A stretch of 6,621 nucleotides of DNA, taken from assembly GCA_020631175.1 (NCBI GenBank), contig JAHDHT010000211.1, positions 1 to 6,621 on the forward strand, given 5' to 3'. Positions 1 through 5,957 of the stretch are shown piece after piece. A program made the translations under genes and the position numbers. Position 1 is the stretch's first letter; each line of letters starts with the position of its first letter. The notes under the pieces were generated by a model. The model had not been told where the DNA came from. It searched no databases and saw only the letters and a program-made list of their open reading frames with translations. This DNA is from Chitinophagales bacterium (lineage in GTDB: Bacteria > Bacteroidota > Bacteroidia > Chitinophagales > JAHDHT01).

Positions 1-200
1 GGTACATGTAAAGGCACATCTCTTACCCAAACCGCTTTAAAGCCGAGTTCTTCAGCCAATTGAACCCGTTTTAAATGCTTGTTTAATGTAGGTACGGTAT
101 GCTGACCGTAATTTTCAATGGGAATAACTAAGCCAATACTCAGCGATTCGAATTTGAATATGGAATTATAGCCTTTGTTTATTGATTCGAATTGATGCAT
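1..200 (-). CDS. LLM-class flavin-dependent oxidoreductase, BA3436-type (partial, N-terminus only)
   Basis: Only the first 66 codons lie in the window; the gene continues past the left edge. Translating the minus strand from the ATG at 200-198 gives a protein starting MHQFESINKGYNSIFKF. It then has the beta-1 strand LSIGLVIPIENYG, a helix ending in LAEELGFKAVWV, and the segment RDVPL. The order 'GL.(I/F)PIE.Y ... LAEELGF.A.W.RDVPL' is typical of the N-terminus of the luciferase-type oxidoreductases called the BA3436 family (TIGR03571), which are predicted TIM-barrel FMN/F420-type enzymes of unknown substrate. The ATG shares one base with the TAA of the upstream gene (TAATG), which fixes the start and suggests translational coupling. 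It is the last visible gene of a three-gene oxidoreductase operon. The family call is fairly secure, but neither reaction nor substrate can be inferred. Confidence 0.85.
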   Translation of the reverse strand, partial: MHQFESINKGYNSIFKFESLSIGLVIPIENYGQHTVPTLNKHLKRVQLAEELGFKAVWVRDVPLHV

Positions 201-1354
201 TATTTTCTTTTTCCGGCTCCAAGCGGAGTATCCGGTTCCTTATCCGGTATCCTTCCCTGAACAACAGGCATAGAACAAGTGTCTAGTCTCGGCAATACAT
301 ATTTCGCAAATAAATCACATTCGTTCAAATGCGGATAACCGCTAAAAATGAAACTTCGGATTCCCATGTCAATATAAGATTGTATTTTATTGTATATCTG
401 ATCAGGATCGCCTACTAAGGCTGCACCACAACCTGAGCGAGCCCGGCCAATACCTGTCCATAAATTTTCTTCTACAAAACCATCATCATCGCTTGAATTA
501 CGCATTTCTGCTTGTCGGGAAACACCGTACGATTTTGCATCCAGCGCACGTTCGCGAATTTCTTTCCCTGCATCCGCATCTAATTTCGACATCAATTTAC
601 TTGCATGTGCTTTTGCTTCAGCTTCTGTTTCTCTTACGATCATATGAATTCTTAATCCAAAATCAACGCTCCGATTATAGGTCGTTGCTTTTTCACTCAT
701 ATTTTTCATAAGACCATGAAGACGTTCTGTTGTTTCGGGCCACATTAAATAGACATCGCAATATTTAGCGCACAATTCAACTCCCGGTGGAGAATAACCA
801 CCAAAATAAAGTAAAGGTCCGCCATTTTGCTGATAAGGTTTTACCGGAGCAGTAGGTAGTTTAATATTATAAAAATTACCTTGAAAATCAATTTCGTCTT
901 TGGTCCAGGCTTGTCTTAAAATTTCAATCACTTCCCCTGATCGGGCATAACGATCTTCAGAAGATAATTCAGTGCCAGGCAAATTCGAACTGATAATATT
1001 AATTGTTAATCGACCTTTTAATATATGATCTAGCGTGGCAATTGCTCTGGCTAACATGGGTGGATGCACTTCCCCACAACGAATAGCAGCTAACAAATTT
1101 ATTTGTTTCGTTAACGGAGCTACTGCAGACGCAAAAGACCAGGTATCCTGTCCAACCTGATAAGAAGACGGACAAAGAATATTTCTGTAACCGTGTTTAT
1201 CAGCTCTTAATAAAATTTCAGATGCATTCGACCAATTCGATTTTAATCGATCATCCATTTCACCCATAAATTCAAAATCACCATTACAAATAGGAGCGAA
1301 CCAACTCACTTCAGCTGAACGAATATGACTTGATCTGATTTTTATTTTTTCCAT
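200..1354 (-). CDS. SsuD-like FMNH2-dependent monooxygenase (LLM class)
   Basis: This 384-residue protein is close in length to E. coli SsuD (about 381), which uses FMNH2 and O2 to release sulfite from alkanesulfonates. As recalled, the SsuD landmarks appear in order: HPPMLARAIATLDHILKGRL (98-117), ERY-like EDRYARSGE (133-141), PLLYFGG (180-186), LRIHMIVRETEAEA (234-247), NLWTGIGRARSGCGAALVGD (297-316) and SGYPHL (338-343). Counterparts of the SsuD active-site residues Arg226, His228, Arg297 and Tyr331 appear to be R235, H237, R306 and Y340. The SsuD Cys54 position seems to be glycine here (G68, in VGQDTW). Predicted cytosolic TIM barrel, needing reduced flavin from a separate reductase that is not in the window. 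The ATG overlaps the stop of the upstream aldo/keto reductase gene (TAATG), and its own stop overlaps the next start. The substrate may be a sulfonate, a sulfone or something else; the subfamily is more certain than the substrate. Confidence 0.88.
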   Translation of the reverse strand: MEKIKIRSSHIRSAEVSWFAPICNGDFEFMGEMDDRLKSNWSNASEILLRADKHGYRNILCPSSYQVGQDTWSFASAVAPLTKQINLLAAIRCGEVHPPMLARAIATLDHILKGRLTINIISSNLPGTELSSEDRYARSGEVIEILRQAWTKDEIDFQGNFYNIKLPTAPVKPYQQNGGPLLYFGGYSPPGVELCAKYCDVYLMWPETTERLHGLMKNMSEKATTYNRSVDFGLRIHMIVRETEAEAKAHASKLMSKLDADAGKEIRERALDAKSYGVSRQAEMRNSSDDDGFVEENLWTGIGRARSGCGAALVGDPDQIYNKIQSYIDMGIRSFIFSGYPHLNECDLFAKYVLPRLDTCSMPVVQGRIPDKEPDTPLGAGKRK

Positions 1355-2259
1355 TAAGCTAAAGTTTTTCCATTTGCAGCCTGATATAATGCATACCAGT
1401 CTTCTTTATCTATGTCAACAGACATACCTTTGTTAGCGGCATCAATTCGAGCAGGTTTACTTGTTCCGGTAACCGGAATTATTCCGGATGGATGTTTAGC
1501 CAACCAGGCATAGAGTAGTTCATCAAAAGCTAATGCATATTTTTCCATAATCGGTTCTGCAGTTCTTTTGATTCGGTATAAACTATCGATTAACTCTTCT
1601 TCAAACAATGCACCGCCGCCTAAAGGAGACCAAGCCTGAACGGCAATGTGATTTTTCATCGCCACATTTAATATACCGTTTTGAAAAGCGTCTAATGCTG
1701 CTATTGATATTTCAATTTGAATATGTTCAATCGAAGTAAAGGTTTGTAACATCTCTATCTCGTGCGTATTAAAGTTTGAAACACCAAAAGATCTAATTTT
1801 ACCGGCAGCTTTTAATTCATCTACTGCAACTGTAATTTCCAAAGGCTCCATCAATACATCAGGGCGATGCAATAATAAAGCATCGATATAATCGGTATTC
1901 AGATTTTTTAATGATTGATTAACACTTTCAATTATATGATCAGCGCTTGAATCATAAGACTTTACCTTGTGTTCAGGTCGATTATCACAAACTCTTCGAA
2001 TTCCGCATTTTGTAATAAGCTTAATCTGATCTCTCAAAGCGGGGTCTTCTTTTAAAACCTTACCAAAATCAGCTTCGGTAGTATAATCTCCGTAAATATC
2101 TGCATGGTCGAAACTGTCCACTCCTTGTTCGAGGCAATGATCGATAAAAGCCCGGTAAGCTTTAGTGTCAAATTGGTTTCCCCAACTTCCAAGACGCATC
2201 ATTCCTGCAATAACTTTTGAAAACTGTACTTTTGTGTCCAAGGCGCTTATTTTCAGCAA
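1354..2259 (-). CDS. Aldo/keto reductase, YdhF-like (COG4989 type)
   Basis: This 301-residue predicted cytosolic NAD(P)H-dependent TIM-barrel reductase resembles E. coli YdhF (about 298 residues) along its length. The aldo/keto reductase tetrad is visible as D51 and Y56 (in DHADIYGDY), K84 (ITKCGI) and H131 (LLLHRPD). Further landmarks are KIRSFGVSNF (154-163), AWSPLGGGALF (209-219) and a C-terminal cofactor-phosphate loop, IPVTGTSKPARI (261-272). The start is a TTG at 2259-2257. No in-frame ATG was seen in the 70 or so bases upstream, and alignment with the YdhF N-terminus places the start here; the next methionines (20-21) would cut into the first strand. It is the first gene of a three-gene operon, with its TAA overlapping the next ATG. 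Its start lies 12 bases from the divergent hydrolase start, so its promoter must lie inside that gene. YdhF-type enzymes have no firmly established physiological substrate. Confidence 0.92.
   Translation of the reverse strand: MLKISALDTKVQFSKVIAGMMRLGSWGNQFDTKAYRAFIDHCLEQGVDSFDHADIYGDYTTEADFGKVLKEDPALRDQIKLITKCGIRRVCDNRPEHKVKSYDSSADHIIESVNQSLKNLNTDYIDALLLHRPDVLMEPLEITVAVDELKAAGKIRSFGVSNFNTHEIEMLQTFTSIEHIQIEISIAALDAFQNGILNVAMKNHIAVQAWSPLGGGALFEEELIDSLYRIKRTAEPIMEKYALAFDELLYAWLAKHPSGIIPVTGTSKPARIDAANKGMSVDIDKEDWYALYQAANGKTLA
2227..2234 (+). promoter_or_regulatory. Candidate Bacteroidota -7 promoter element for the hydrolase gene
   Basis: TACTTTTG is an exact match to the Bacteroidota sigma-70 -7 consensus TAnnTTTG. 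A CTG at 2205-2207 lies 19 bases upstream, one mismatch from the -33 TTG. Transcription would start near 2241, about 30 bases before the hydrolase ATG at 2272. The site lies inside the 5' coding part of the divergent aldo/keto reductase gene, as it must given the 12-base gap. Short motifs like this arise by chance in AT-rich DNA, so this is a candidate only. Confidence 0.42.
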
Positions 2260-2271
2260 ATATCCACTTTT

Positions 2272-3258
2272 ATGAAGAAAACTATGCTTGTTTTATTAAC
2301 GATTCTCTTTTTAGCAGCTTTGCTTTATTTTCTCGGTCCAAAACCCAACTTTGCATCCGCAAATTCAGAAATGAAAGCCCTAAATATTCCGTTGGAAGAA
2401 TTGGATGATTATATAGTCAAACAGGAAGCAAAAGTTACTGATCTAAGAAATAATAATGAAGCAAGAATGTTTTGGGCGGATGATATTATTCAAAAAACAG
2501 AATATAGTATTGTCTATCTGCATGGGTTCTCAGCAGGTCCGTGGGAATCAGATCCGGTAGCGTTTAATATAGCTGCTAAGTATAAAATGAATATGTATGT
2601 AGCCCGCCTGGCTGATCATGGAAGATCAAGTATTGAATCCTTTGAAAGTCTGACACCACAAAAAATGATCGATTCCGCTAAAGAAGCTATTGCAATTGGA
2701 AAGTTGATTGGTGATAAGGTAATTGTAATGTCTTGTTCGACAGGCAGTACATTGTCGGTTTACCTTAGTGCAGAACAACCCGGATGGATAGATGCCATGG
2801 TGATGTATGCACCGAATATGAAAATTGAAAACGATCAGATTCAAATTGTATTAAAACCTTGGGGATTACAACTGGCGAGAATGATGTTTAATGGCAAATA
2901 CAGATCAATTGAAATGGAAGAGGGAGCCAAACCATTCTGGACGACCAAATATCGTCTGGAAGGATTACAGGCTTTAACTGCTTTAGTAAATGAAACGATG
3001 ACAGAAGATATCTGGAAAAAAGTTGATATACCTTTTATGTCAGCTTATTATTATGAAGATGAAGAAAACCGGGATATGATTATTTCGGTACCTAAAATAA
3101 AACGCTTTCATGAAATAGCAGCAACTCCTGAAAATCAGAAACGATTATATCCTTTACCGACAGTAAAGTCGCACTGCATTTCTAACATCCATCAAAGTAA
3201 AGACTGGAAAGCGGTTCAAACAGCGACAGAAGAATTTTTGGAGGAAGTTGTTTTTTAA
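2272..3258 (+). CDS. Alpha/beta hydrolase with N-terminal signal or membrane anchor
   Basis: This 328-residue protein begins with a basic MKK followed by a hydrophobic stretch (residues 5-21). A possible signal peptidase site of the A-x-A kind (A28-S29-A30) follows, so it is probably exported or membrane-anchored; no lipobox cysteine is seen. The alpha/beta hydrolase core shows the oxyanion-region motif YLHGFSAGPWESDP (82-95), RLADHGRSS (112-120) and a nucleophile elbow VMSCSTGSTLS (152-162), with S156 in S-x-S-x-G in place of the usual G-x-S-x-G. A likely catalytic histidine is H301 (KSHCIS); the acid may be D268. This fits a serine esterase or lipase-like enzyme, but the substrate is unknown. 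The ATG at 2272 is preferred over the in-frame ATG at 2284 because it supplies the basic n-region of the signal. Its stop overlaps that of the convergent DUF1456 gene by three bases. Confidence 0.88.
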   Translation: MKKTMLVLLTILFLAALLYFLGPKPNFASANSEMKALNIPLEELDDYIVKQEAKVTDLRNNNEARMFWADDIIQKTEYSIVYLHGFSAGPWESDPVAFNIAAKYKMNMYVARLADHGRSSIESFESLTPQKMIDSAKEAIAIGKLIGDKVIVMSCSTGSTLSVYLSAEQPGWIDAMVMYAPNMKIENDQIQIVLKPWGLQLARMMFNGKYRSIEMEEGAKPFWTTKYRLEGLQALTALVNETMTEDIWKKVDIPFMSAYYYEDEENRDMIISVPKIKRFHEIAATPENQKRLYPLPTVKSHCISNIHQSKDWKAVQTATEEFLEEVVF

Positions 3259-3716
3259 TTCGGACGGAATTTTATTTGCAGCCCATAAAGAAAGTTTCTT
3301 AAAAATTGATCTTTACATTTTCTGTATTGGTTTTGGGACGGATTCCTAAAAATGGCTGTTATCTCATGTTTACTTACATTAAGACCTGCTAAATCGAATA
3401 CATCAATAATGTCTGTGTCTTTGAACTGAAGTGCAATTTTCAATTTTTTAAATATAATATTATTGTTTATCCGATCTTCTGCGGCTCTTTGAGGGCCATC
3501 TTGTTTACCTCTTTTTAAAATGATAAAACCATTAAGACAAGTGGCTAAGTCCTTGTCTGAAATTTCAACAAAATCTTTTTGCCCTTCTTTTTTCAACCAG
3601 TTTTCGATTTGCTCTTCTGAAACTTCTTTATCTGCCAAACGAAAAAGCTTGATCATATCCTGATCATTAAAATCAAAGATGTATCGAAACTGTCTTAGAA
3701 TTGTATTGTTCGTCAT
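3255..3716 (-). CDS. yehS: DUF1456 family protein (YehS-like)
   Basis: This 153-residue protein matches the length and layout of E. coli YehS (about 156), a DUF1456 protein of unknown function. It is built of two related repeats of about 65 residues: residues 1-64 (starting MTNNTILRQFRYIF and ending LATCLNGF) and residues 82-146 (starting RINNNIIFKKLKIAL and ending FLRNFLYGL). They are joined by the conserved linker LKRGKQDGPQRAAEDR (67-82). Each repeat carries the '(T/I)NNxIx(K/R)xx(R/K)' opening and an 'EI/EQI' helix followed by a basic turn. No catalytic motif, signal peptide or membrane helix is seen, so it is a small soluble cytosolic protein. On the minus strand TAACTTCG (3731-3724) is one mismatch from the -7 consensus and would give a very short leader. 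The 150-base tandem array lies directly upstream. The family call is confident; no function is assigned. Confidence 0.93.
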   Translation of the reverse strand: MTNNTILRQFRYIFDFNDQDMIKLFRLADKEVSEEQIENWLKKEGQKDFVEISDKDLATCLNGFIILKRGKQDGPQRAAEDRINNNIIFKKLKIALQFKDTDIIDVFDLAGLNVSKHEITAIFRNPSQNQYRKCKDQFLRNFLYGLQIKFRPN

Positions 3717-3738
3717 TTGTTTGCGAAGTTATGCATTT

Positions 3739-4191
3739 TTAAGTTTAGGAATAAGCTTAAGTTTAAACTTAGGTCTGAAAAGAGTACTGCTTTTAATGTT
3801 TTATATGGGCGTTGATTATTTATAAAGATTTATTTGTAATCTTTCAAAAGAGCTTTTTGCATTAATGTTTGTACTCTAAATCGTGTACTTAAGTTTAGGA
3901 ATAAGCTTAAGTTTAAACTTAGGTCTGAAAAGAGTACTGCTTTTAATGTTTTATATGGGCGTTGATTATTTATAAAGATTTATTTGTAATCTTTCAAAAG
4001 AGCTTTTTGCATTAATGTTTGTACTCTAAATCGTGTGCTTAAGTTTAAGAGTAAGTTTAAGATTAAACTTAAGTCTGTAAAGAATACTGCTTTTAACGTT
4101 TTATATAGGCGTTGAATATTATTAAATTTTTTATTTGTAATCTATCAAAAGAACTTGTTGCATTAATGTTTGTACCCTTAATCTTATACTT
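3739..4191. repeat. Tandem array, 150-base period, three full copies
   Basis: Copy 1 is 3741-3890, copy 2 is 3891-4040 and copy 3 is 4041-4191. Copies 1 and 2 differ only at 3887/4037 (A versus G), so 149 of 150 bases match. Copy 3 is about 85% identical by eye and 1 base longer, with the insertion near 4121-4132. The array covers most of the 649-base gap between the yehS-like gene and the histidine kinase gene. It is AT-rich and contains no open frame of useful length, although a 150-base unit would keep frame. Each unit opens with AAGTTTA motifs and a dyad. Later it has ATTTGTAATCT (variable next base), then AAAAG and the stretch GCATTAATGTTTGTAC. The function is unknown; array size probably varies between strains. 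Confidence 0.95.
3752..4071. repeat. Dyad present in each of the three array copies
   Basis: The dyads lie at 3752-3771, 3902-3921 and 4052-4071. In copy 3 the arms TAAGTTTAA and TTAAACTTA flank GA with no mismatch. In copies 1 and 2 the left arm is TAAGCTTAA (one mismatch) around GT. There the inner 14 bases TAAGTTTAAACTTA (3758-3771 and 3908-3921) also form a perfect palindrome. Such a dyad could be a protein-binding site or a cruciform or hairpin core. Confidence 0.7.
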
Positions 4192-4275
4192 ACACTTAAG
4201 TTTAAGTTTAAAAAAAAGCATGAATAATACTTGATTTTTAATTTTAAGATTAAATTTGAGTTTAAACTTTTTAAA
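4192..4275. repeat. Degenerate fourth copy or tail of the array
   Basis: Copy 3 is followed by CACTTAAGTTTAAGTTTAA (4193-4211), which resembles the AAGTTTAA-rich opening of a unit. A region loosely like the next part of the unit follows (GAATAATACTTGATTTTTA, 4222-4240). Further on are AAGATTAAA and the palindrome AGTTTAAACT (4259-4268). Identity is lost before a full unit is reached. This looks like a decayed or partial copy; the right boundary is approximate. Confidence 0.5.
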
Positions 4276-4279
4276 GATG

Positions 4280-4287
4280 CAAAATTA
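4280..4287 (-). promoter_or_regulatory. Candidate -7 promoter element reading into the repeat array
   Basis: On the minus strand this reads TAATTTTG followed by CA, an exact match to TAnnTTTG. About 21 bases upstream (minus sense) is GTG, one mismatch from the -33 TTG. A transcript from here would run leftwards through the whole 150-base array towards the yehS-like gene, giving either a long leader of about 550 bases or a separate non-coding RNA. By motif alone this is tentative. Confidence 0.33.
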
Positions 4288-4339
4288 ATATTATTCGTTT
4301 ATAACTTTCACAGCCTCAGGCGGTCTCCAAGCGCAGCGA

Positions 4340-4371
4340 TCTAAAAGTCTAGCAGTCTAAAATTCTCAATT
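4340..4371. repeat. Short octamer tandem repeat (TCTAAAAG-like)
   Basis: Four successive 8-base units are seen: TCTAAAAG, TCTAGCAG, TCTAAAAT and a poorer TCTCAATT. The last unit contains the stop codon of the histidine kinase gene (TCA at 4366-4368, TGA on the minus strand). The sequence just before the units (AAGCGCAGCGA, 4329-4339) is locally GC-richer than its surroundings. It may be a simple slippage repeat or part of a dispersed intergenic repeat; no function is visible. Confidence 0.6.
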
Positions 4372-5688
4372 AGGTAAACTCACAATAAATGTACTGCCTT
4401 CGCCCGGAGTTGATATTACATTTAGTTTGCCATTCATTTTTTCAGTGAGCTTTTTACAAATGGCTAATCCAAAACCGGTTCCGGTATATTCATTTTCGTT
4501 GTGTAATCTTTTAAACGGTTCAAAGATCTGGTTTTGATATTTTTCATCAATACCAATTCCATTATCTTTAAAATAGATTTTGACTTCGCCATCTGTTATT
4601 TTCGAAACAATATTGATGTGCGGTTTTTCAGATTCGTTATACTTAATACCATTTAAAATCAGGTTTTGAAAAAGTAGTTTGAAAAAACTTTCATTTCCAA
4701 CAGCGGTATGACTTAAATCAAAATAATCGATTTTTGCTTTGCTATATTCATCACTAAGTTTGACTTCCTGTTCGATTTGCTGAACAATATTTTTTAAATC
4801 AACAGATTCAAATGCAATAGAGGCAGAATCGTCATTGTGTTTTGAATAAACTAATAAGTCGTTAAGAATATTCATCATTTGAGATGCACTTTTTTCTGCA
4901 AAAGAGAAAAAGGTTTTGGTTTCATTGTCTTGCAGTTGTTCGATTTGCGGACTTATAATTTCATATGAGTTTATGATCGCTCTTAATGGAGATTTCAAAT
5001 CATGAGAAGCAACATAAGTGAAGTTTTTTAAATCAGCGTTCACTTCATTTAATTCCATATTAGTGTCCTGAAGACGTTCTACTAATTCTTCTTTTTGTTT
5101 TTCGTTATCCCATCTTTCGTTTAGTAATATTCTAAATGTGATCATGATTAAAAACATTCCAAAAACAATTGAAACGTAAGACTCAATTGGCATTATTGGG
5201 GTAGGGAATATAGCTCCGTAAGTATGCACAAAAGCAAAGGCAATTGAAAATAAAATGAAATTATATACGAAGACCAGATATTGTTTTTTTCGTACTCTGT
5301 AACAAACTATTCCAACAATAATCAAAATGGAGCTGTACATGGCTATGTCTAATGAACCACCATAAAAAATTGCCACTAAGAAATTAGCGAAAGGACATAA
5401 AACATTAAAGAGTAAAATGGACCGTCGACTTCTATTTGTATAATTCAAATATAACAAATAGACAAGGAAGGCAATTATTGAAAGTATAACAACAACATCT
5501 ACATAATGTAAATCAACTAATGAGGTAATCATTAGTATGGCAGAAAGAAGGATAAAAGTAATTGATATCTCATTTACCATTCTGATCGGAGTCGTTTTAT
5601 ATTCATTTTCCGGATAATCAACTCCTATCATAGAGATGCGATTCCAAAAATCGGCTATCCTTTTACCGAAATGACTTAGTGTGTTCAT
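4366..5688 (-). CDS. Membrane sensor histidine kinase (orphan)
   Basis: This is a 440-residue two-component sensor kinase. The N-terminal half has six predicted membrane helices (about 41-57, 63-80, 90-109, 114-130, 137-155 and 169-188) with very short loops, so sensing is probably within or at the membrane rather than by a periplasmic domain. A charged coiled-coil linker (about 190-222) leads to a HisKA domain with the phospho-accepting H229 in ASHDLKSPLRAI (227-238). The HATPase_c domain follows, with N-box QNLILNGIKYN (341-351), G1 box DNGIGID (375-381), F-box FEPFKR (389-394) and G2 box GTGFGLAICKK (403-413). No receiver or output domain is fused, and no response regulator gene lies in the window, so the partner is unknown. 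The ATG at 5688-5686 starts a complete protein with an N-terminal cytosolic stretch of about 40 residues. No consensus promoter was found upstream. Confidence 0.95.
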   Translation of the reverse strand: MNTLSHFGKRIADFWNRISMIGVDYPENEYKTTPIRMVNEISITFILLSAILMITSLVDLHYVDVVVILSIIAFLVYLLYLNYTNRSRRSILLFNVLCPFANFLVAIFYGGSLDIAMYSSILIIVGIVCYRVRKKQYLVFVYNFILFSIAFAFVHTYGAIFPTPIMPIESYVSIVFGMFLIMITFRILLNERWDNEKQKEELVERLQDTNMELNEVNADLKNFTYVASHDLKSPLRAIINSYEIISPQIEQLQDNETKTFFSFAEKSASQMMNILNDLLVYSKHNDDSASIAFESVDLKNIVQQIEQEVKLSDEYSKAKIDYFDLSHTAVGNESFFKLLFQNLILNGIKYNESEKPHINIVSKITDGEVKIYFKDNGIGIDEKYQNQIFEPFKRLHNENEYTGTGFGLAICKKLTEKMNGKLNVISTPGEGSTFIVSLPN

Positions 5689-5773
5689 CCTAGTAGGTAT
5701 ACGTTTTTAATAATTCGAAGTTTTAGTGCAAAGAGGAGTATAGGGACTGTGAAAATAGTGAATTTTTTGACAA

Positions 5774-5790
5774 AGTGTACTTTTTACACT
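5774..5790. repeat. Short inverted repeat upstream of the kinase gene
   Basis: AGTGTA (5774-5779) and TACACT (5785-5790) are perfect inverted arms around five bases (CTTTT). It lies about 85-100 bases upstream of the histidine kinase start. It could be a regulator site, but an arm of six bases is within chance expectation in AT-rich DNA. Confidence 0.3.
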
Positions 5791-5924
5791 AAGTCAGATA
5801 TCGGAGTACATGTTTAAGCCGGTTCAAAGCAGTATTTTTCAATATTTAATGTCGAGAAAACGCTTAAATCTCACTACGGTGATTGTCTGGCTTTTAAGAA
5901 GTTCTGCAGTATTTATATTCTTAT

Positions 5925-5954
5925 CCTTAATCTTAAACATTCACTTAAGTTTAA
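5925..5954. repeat. Dispersed fragment of the 150-base repeat
   Basis: This stretch aligns without gaps to 4176-4205 (the end of array copy 3 and the start of the tail), with 27 of 30 bases identical; the differences are at 5936, 5939 and 5941. Weaker gapped similarity continues upstream to about 5896, over the AAGAA-TT-TGCA part of the unit. It lies some 1.7 kb from the array, on the other side of the histidine kinase gene, and is joined directly to the folded GC-richer element on its right. Confidence 0.65.
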
Positions 5955-5957
5955 AAA

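Noticed and set aside
493..711. A 72-codon open frame opposite the SsuD-like gene.
   Set aside because: It lies wholly inside a well-supported gene on the other strand and has no recognisable motif; the same applies to frames at 2626-2844, 6192-6461 and 6260-6448.
2217..2408. A 63-codon plus-strand frame overlapping the start of the hydrolase.
   Set aside because: It is out of frame with the hydrolase, which has a clear signal sequence and hydrolase motifs from 2272; nothing supports a second product.
3841..3857. CTTTCAAAAG and AAAAGAGCTTTTT in the array unit as small hairpins or terminators.
   Set aside because: Stems are four to five A/T-rich pairs with two-base loops; they are weak and not well kept in copy 3.
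3739..4191. The tandem array as a CRISPR array or a plasmid-type iteron origin.
   Set aside because: The whole 150-base unit repeats with no alternation of short repeat and unique spacer, and there is no cas gene, replication initiator gene or DnaA-box cluster nearby.
5767..5795. TTGACA at 5767-5772, resembling an enterobacterial -35 box.
   Set aside because: At the correct spacing the -10 position reads TAAGTC, a poor match; Bacteroidota do not normally use this promoter type, and no convincing gene follows on the plus strand.
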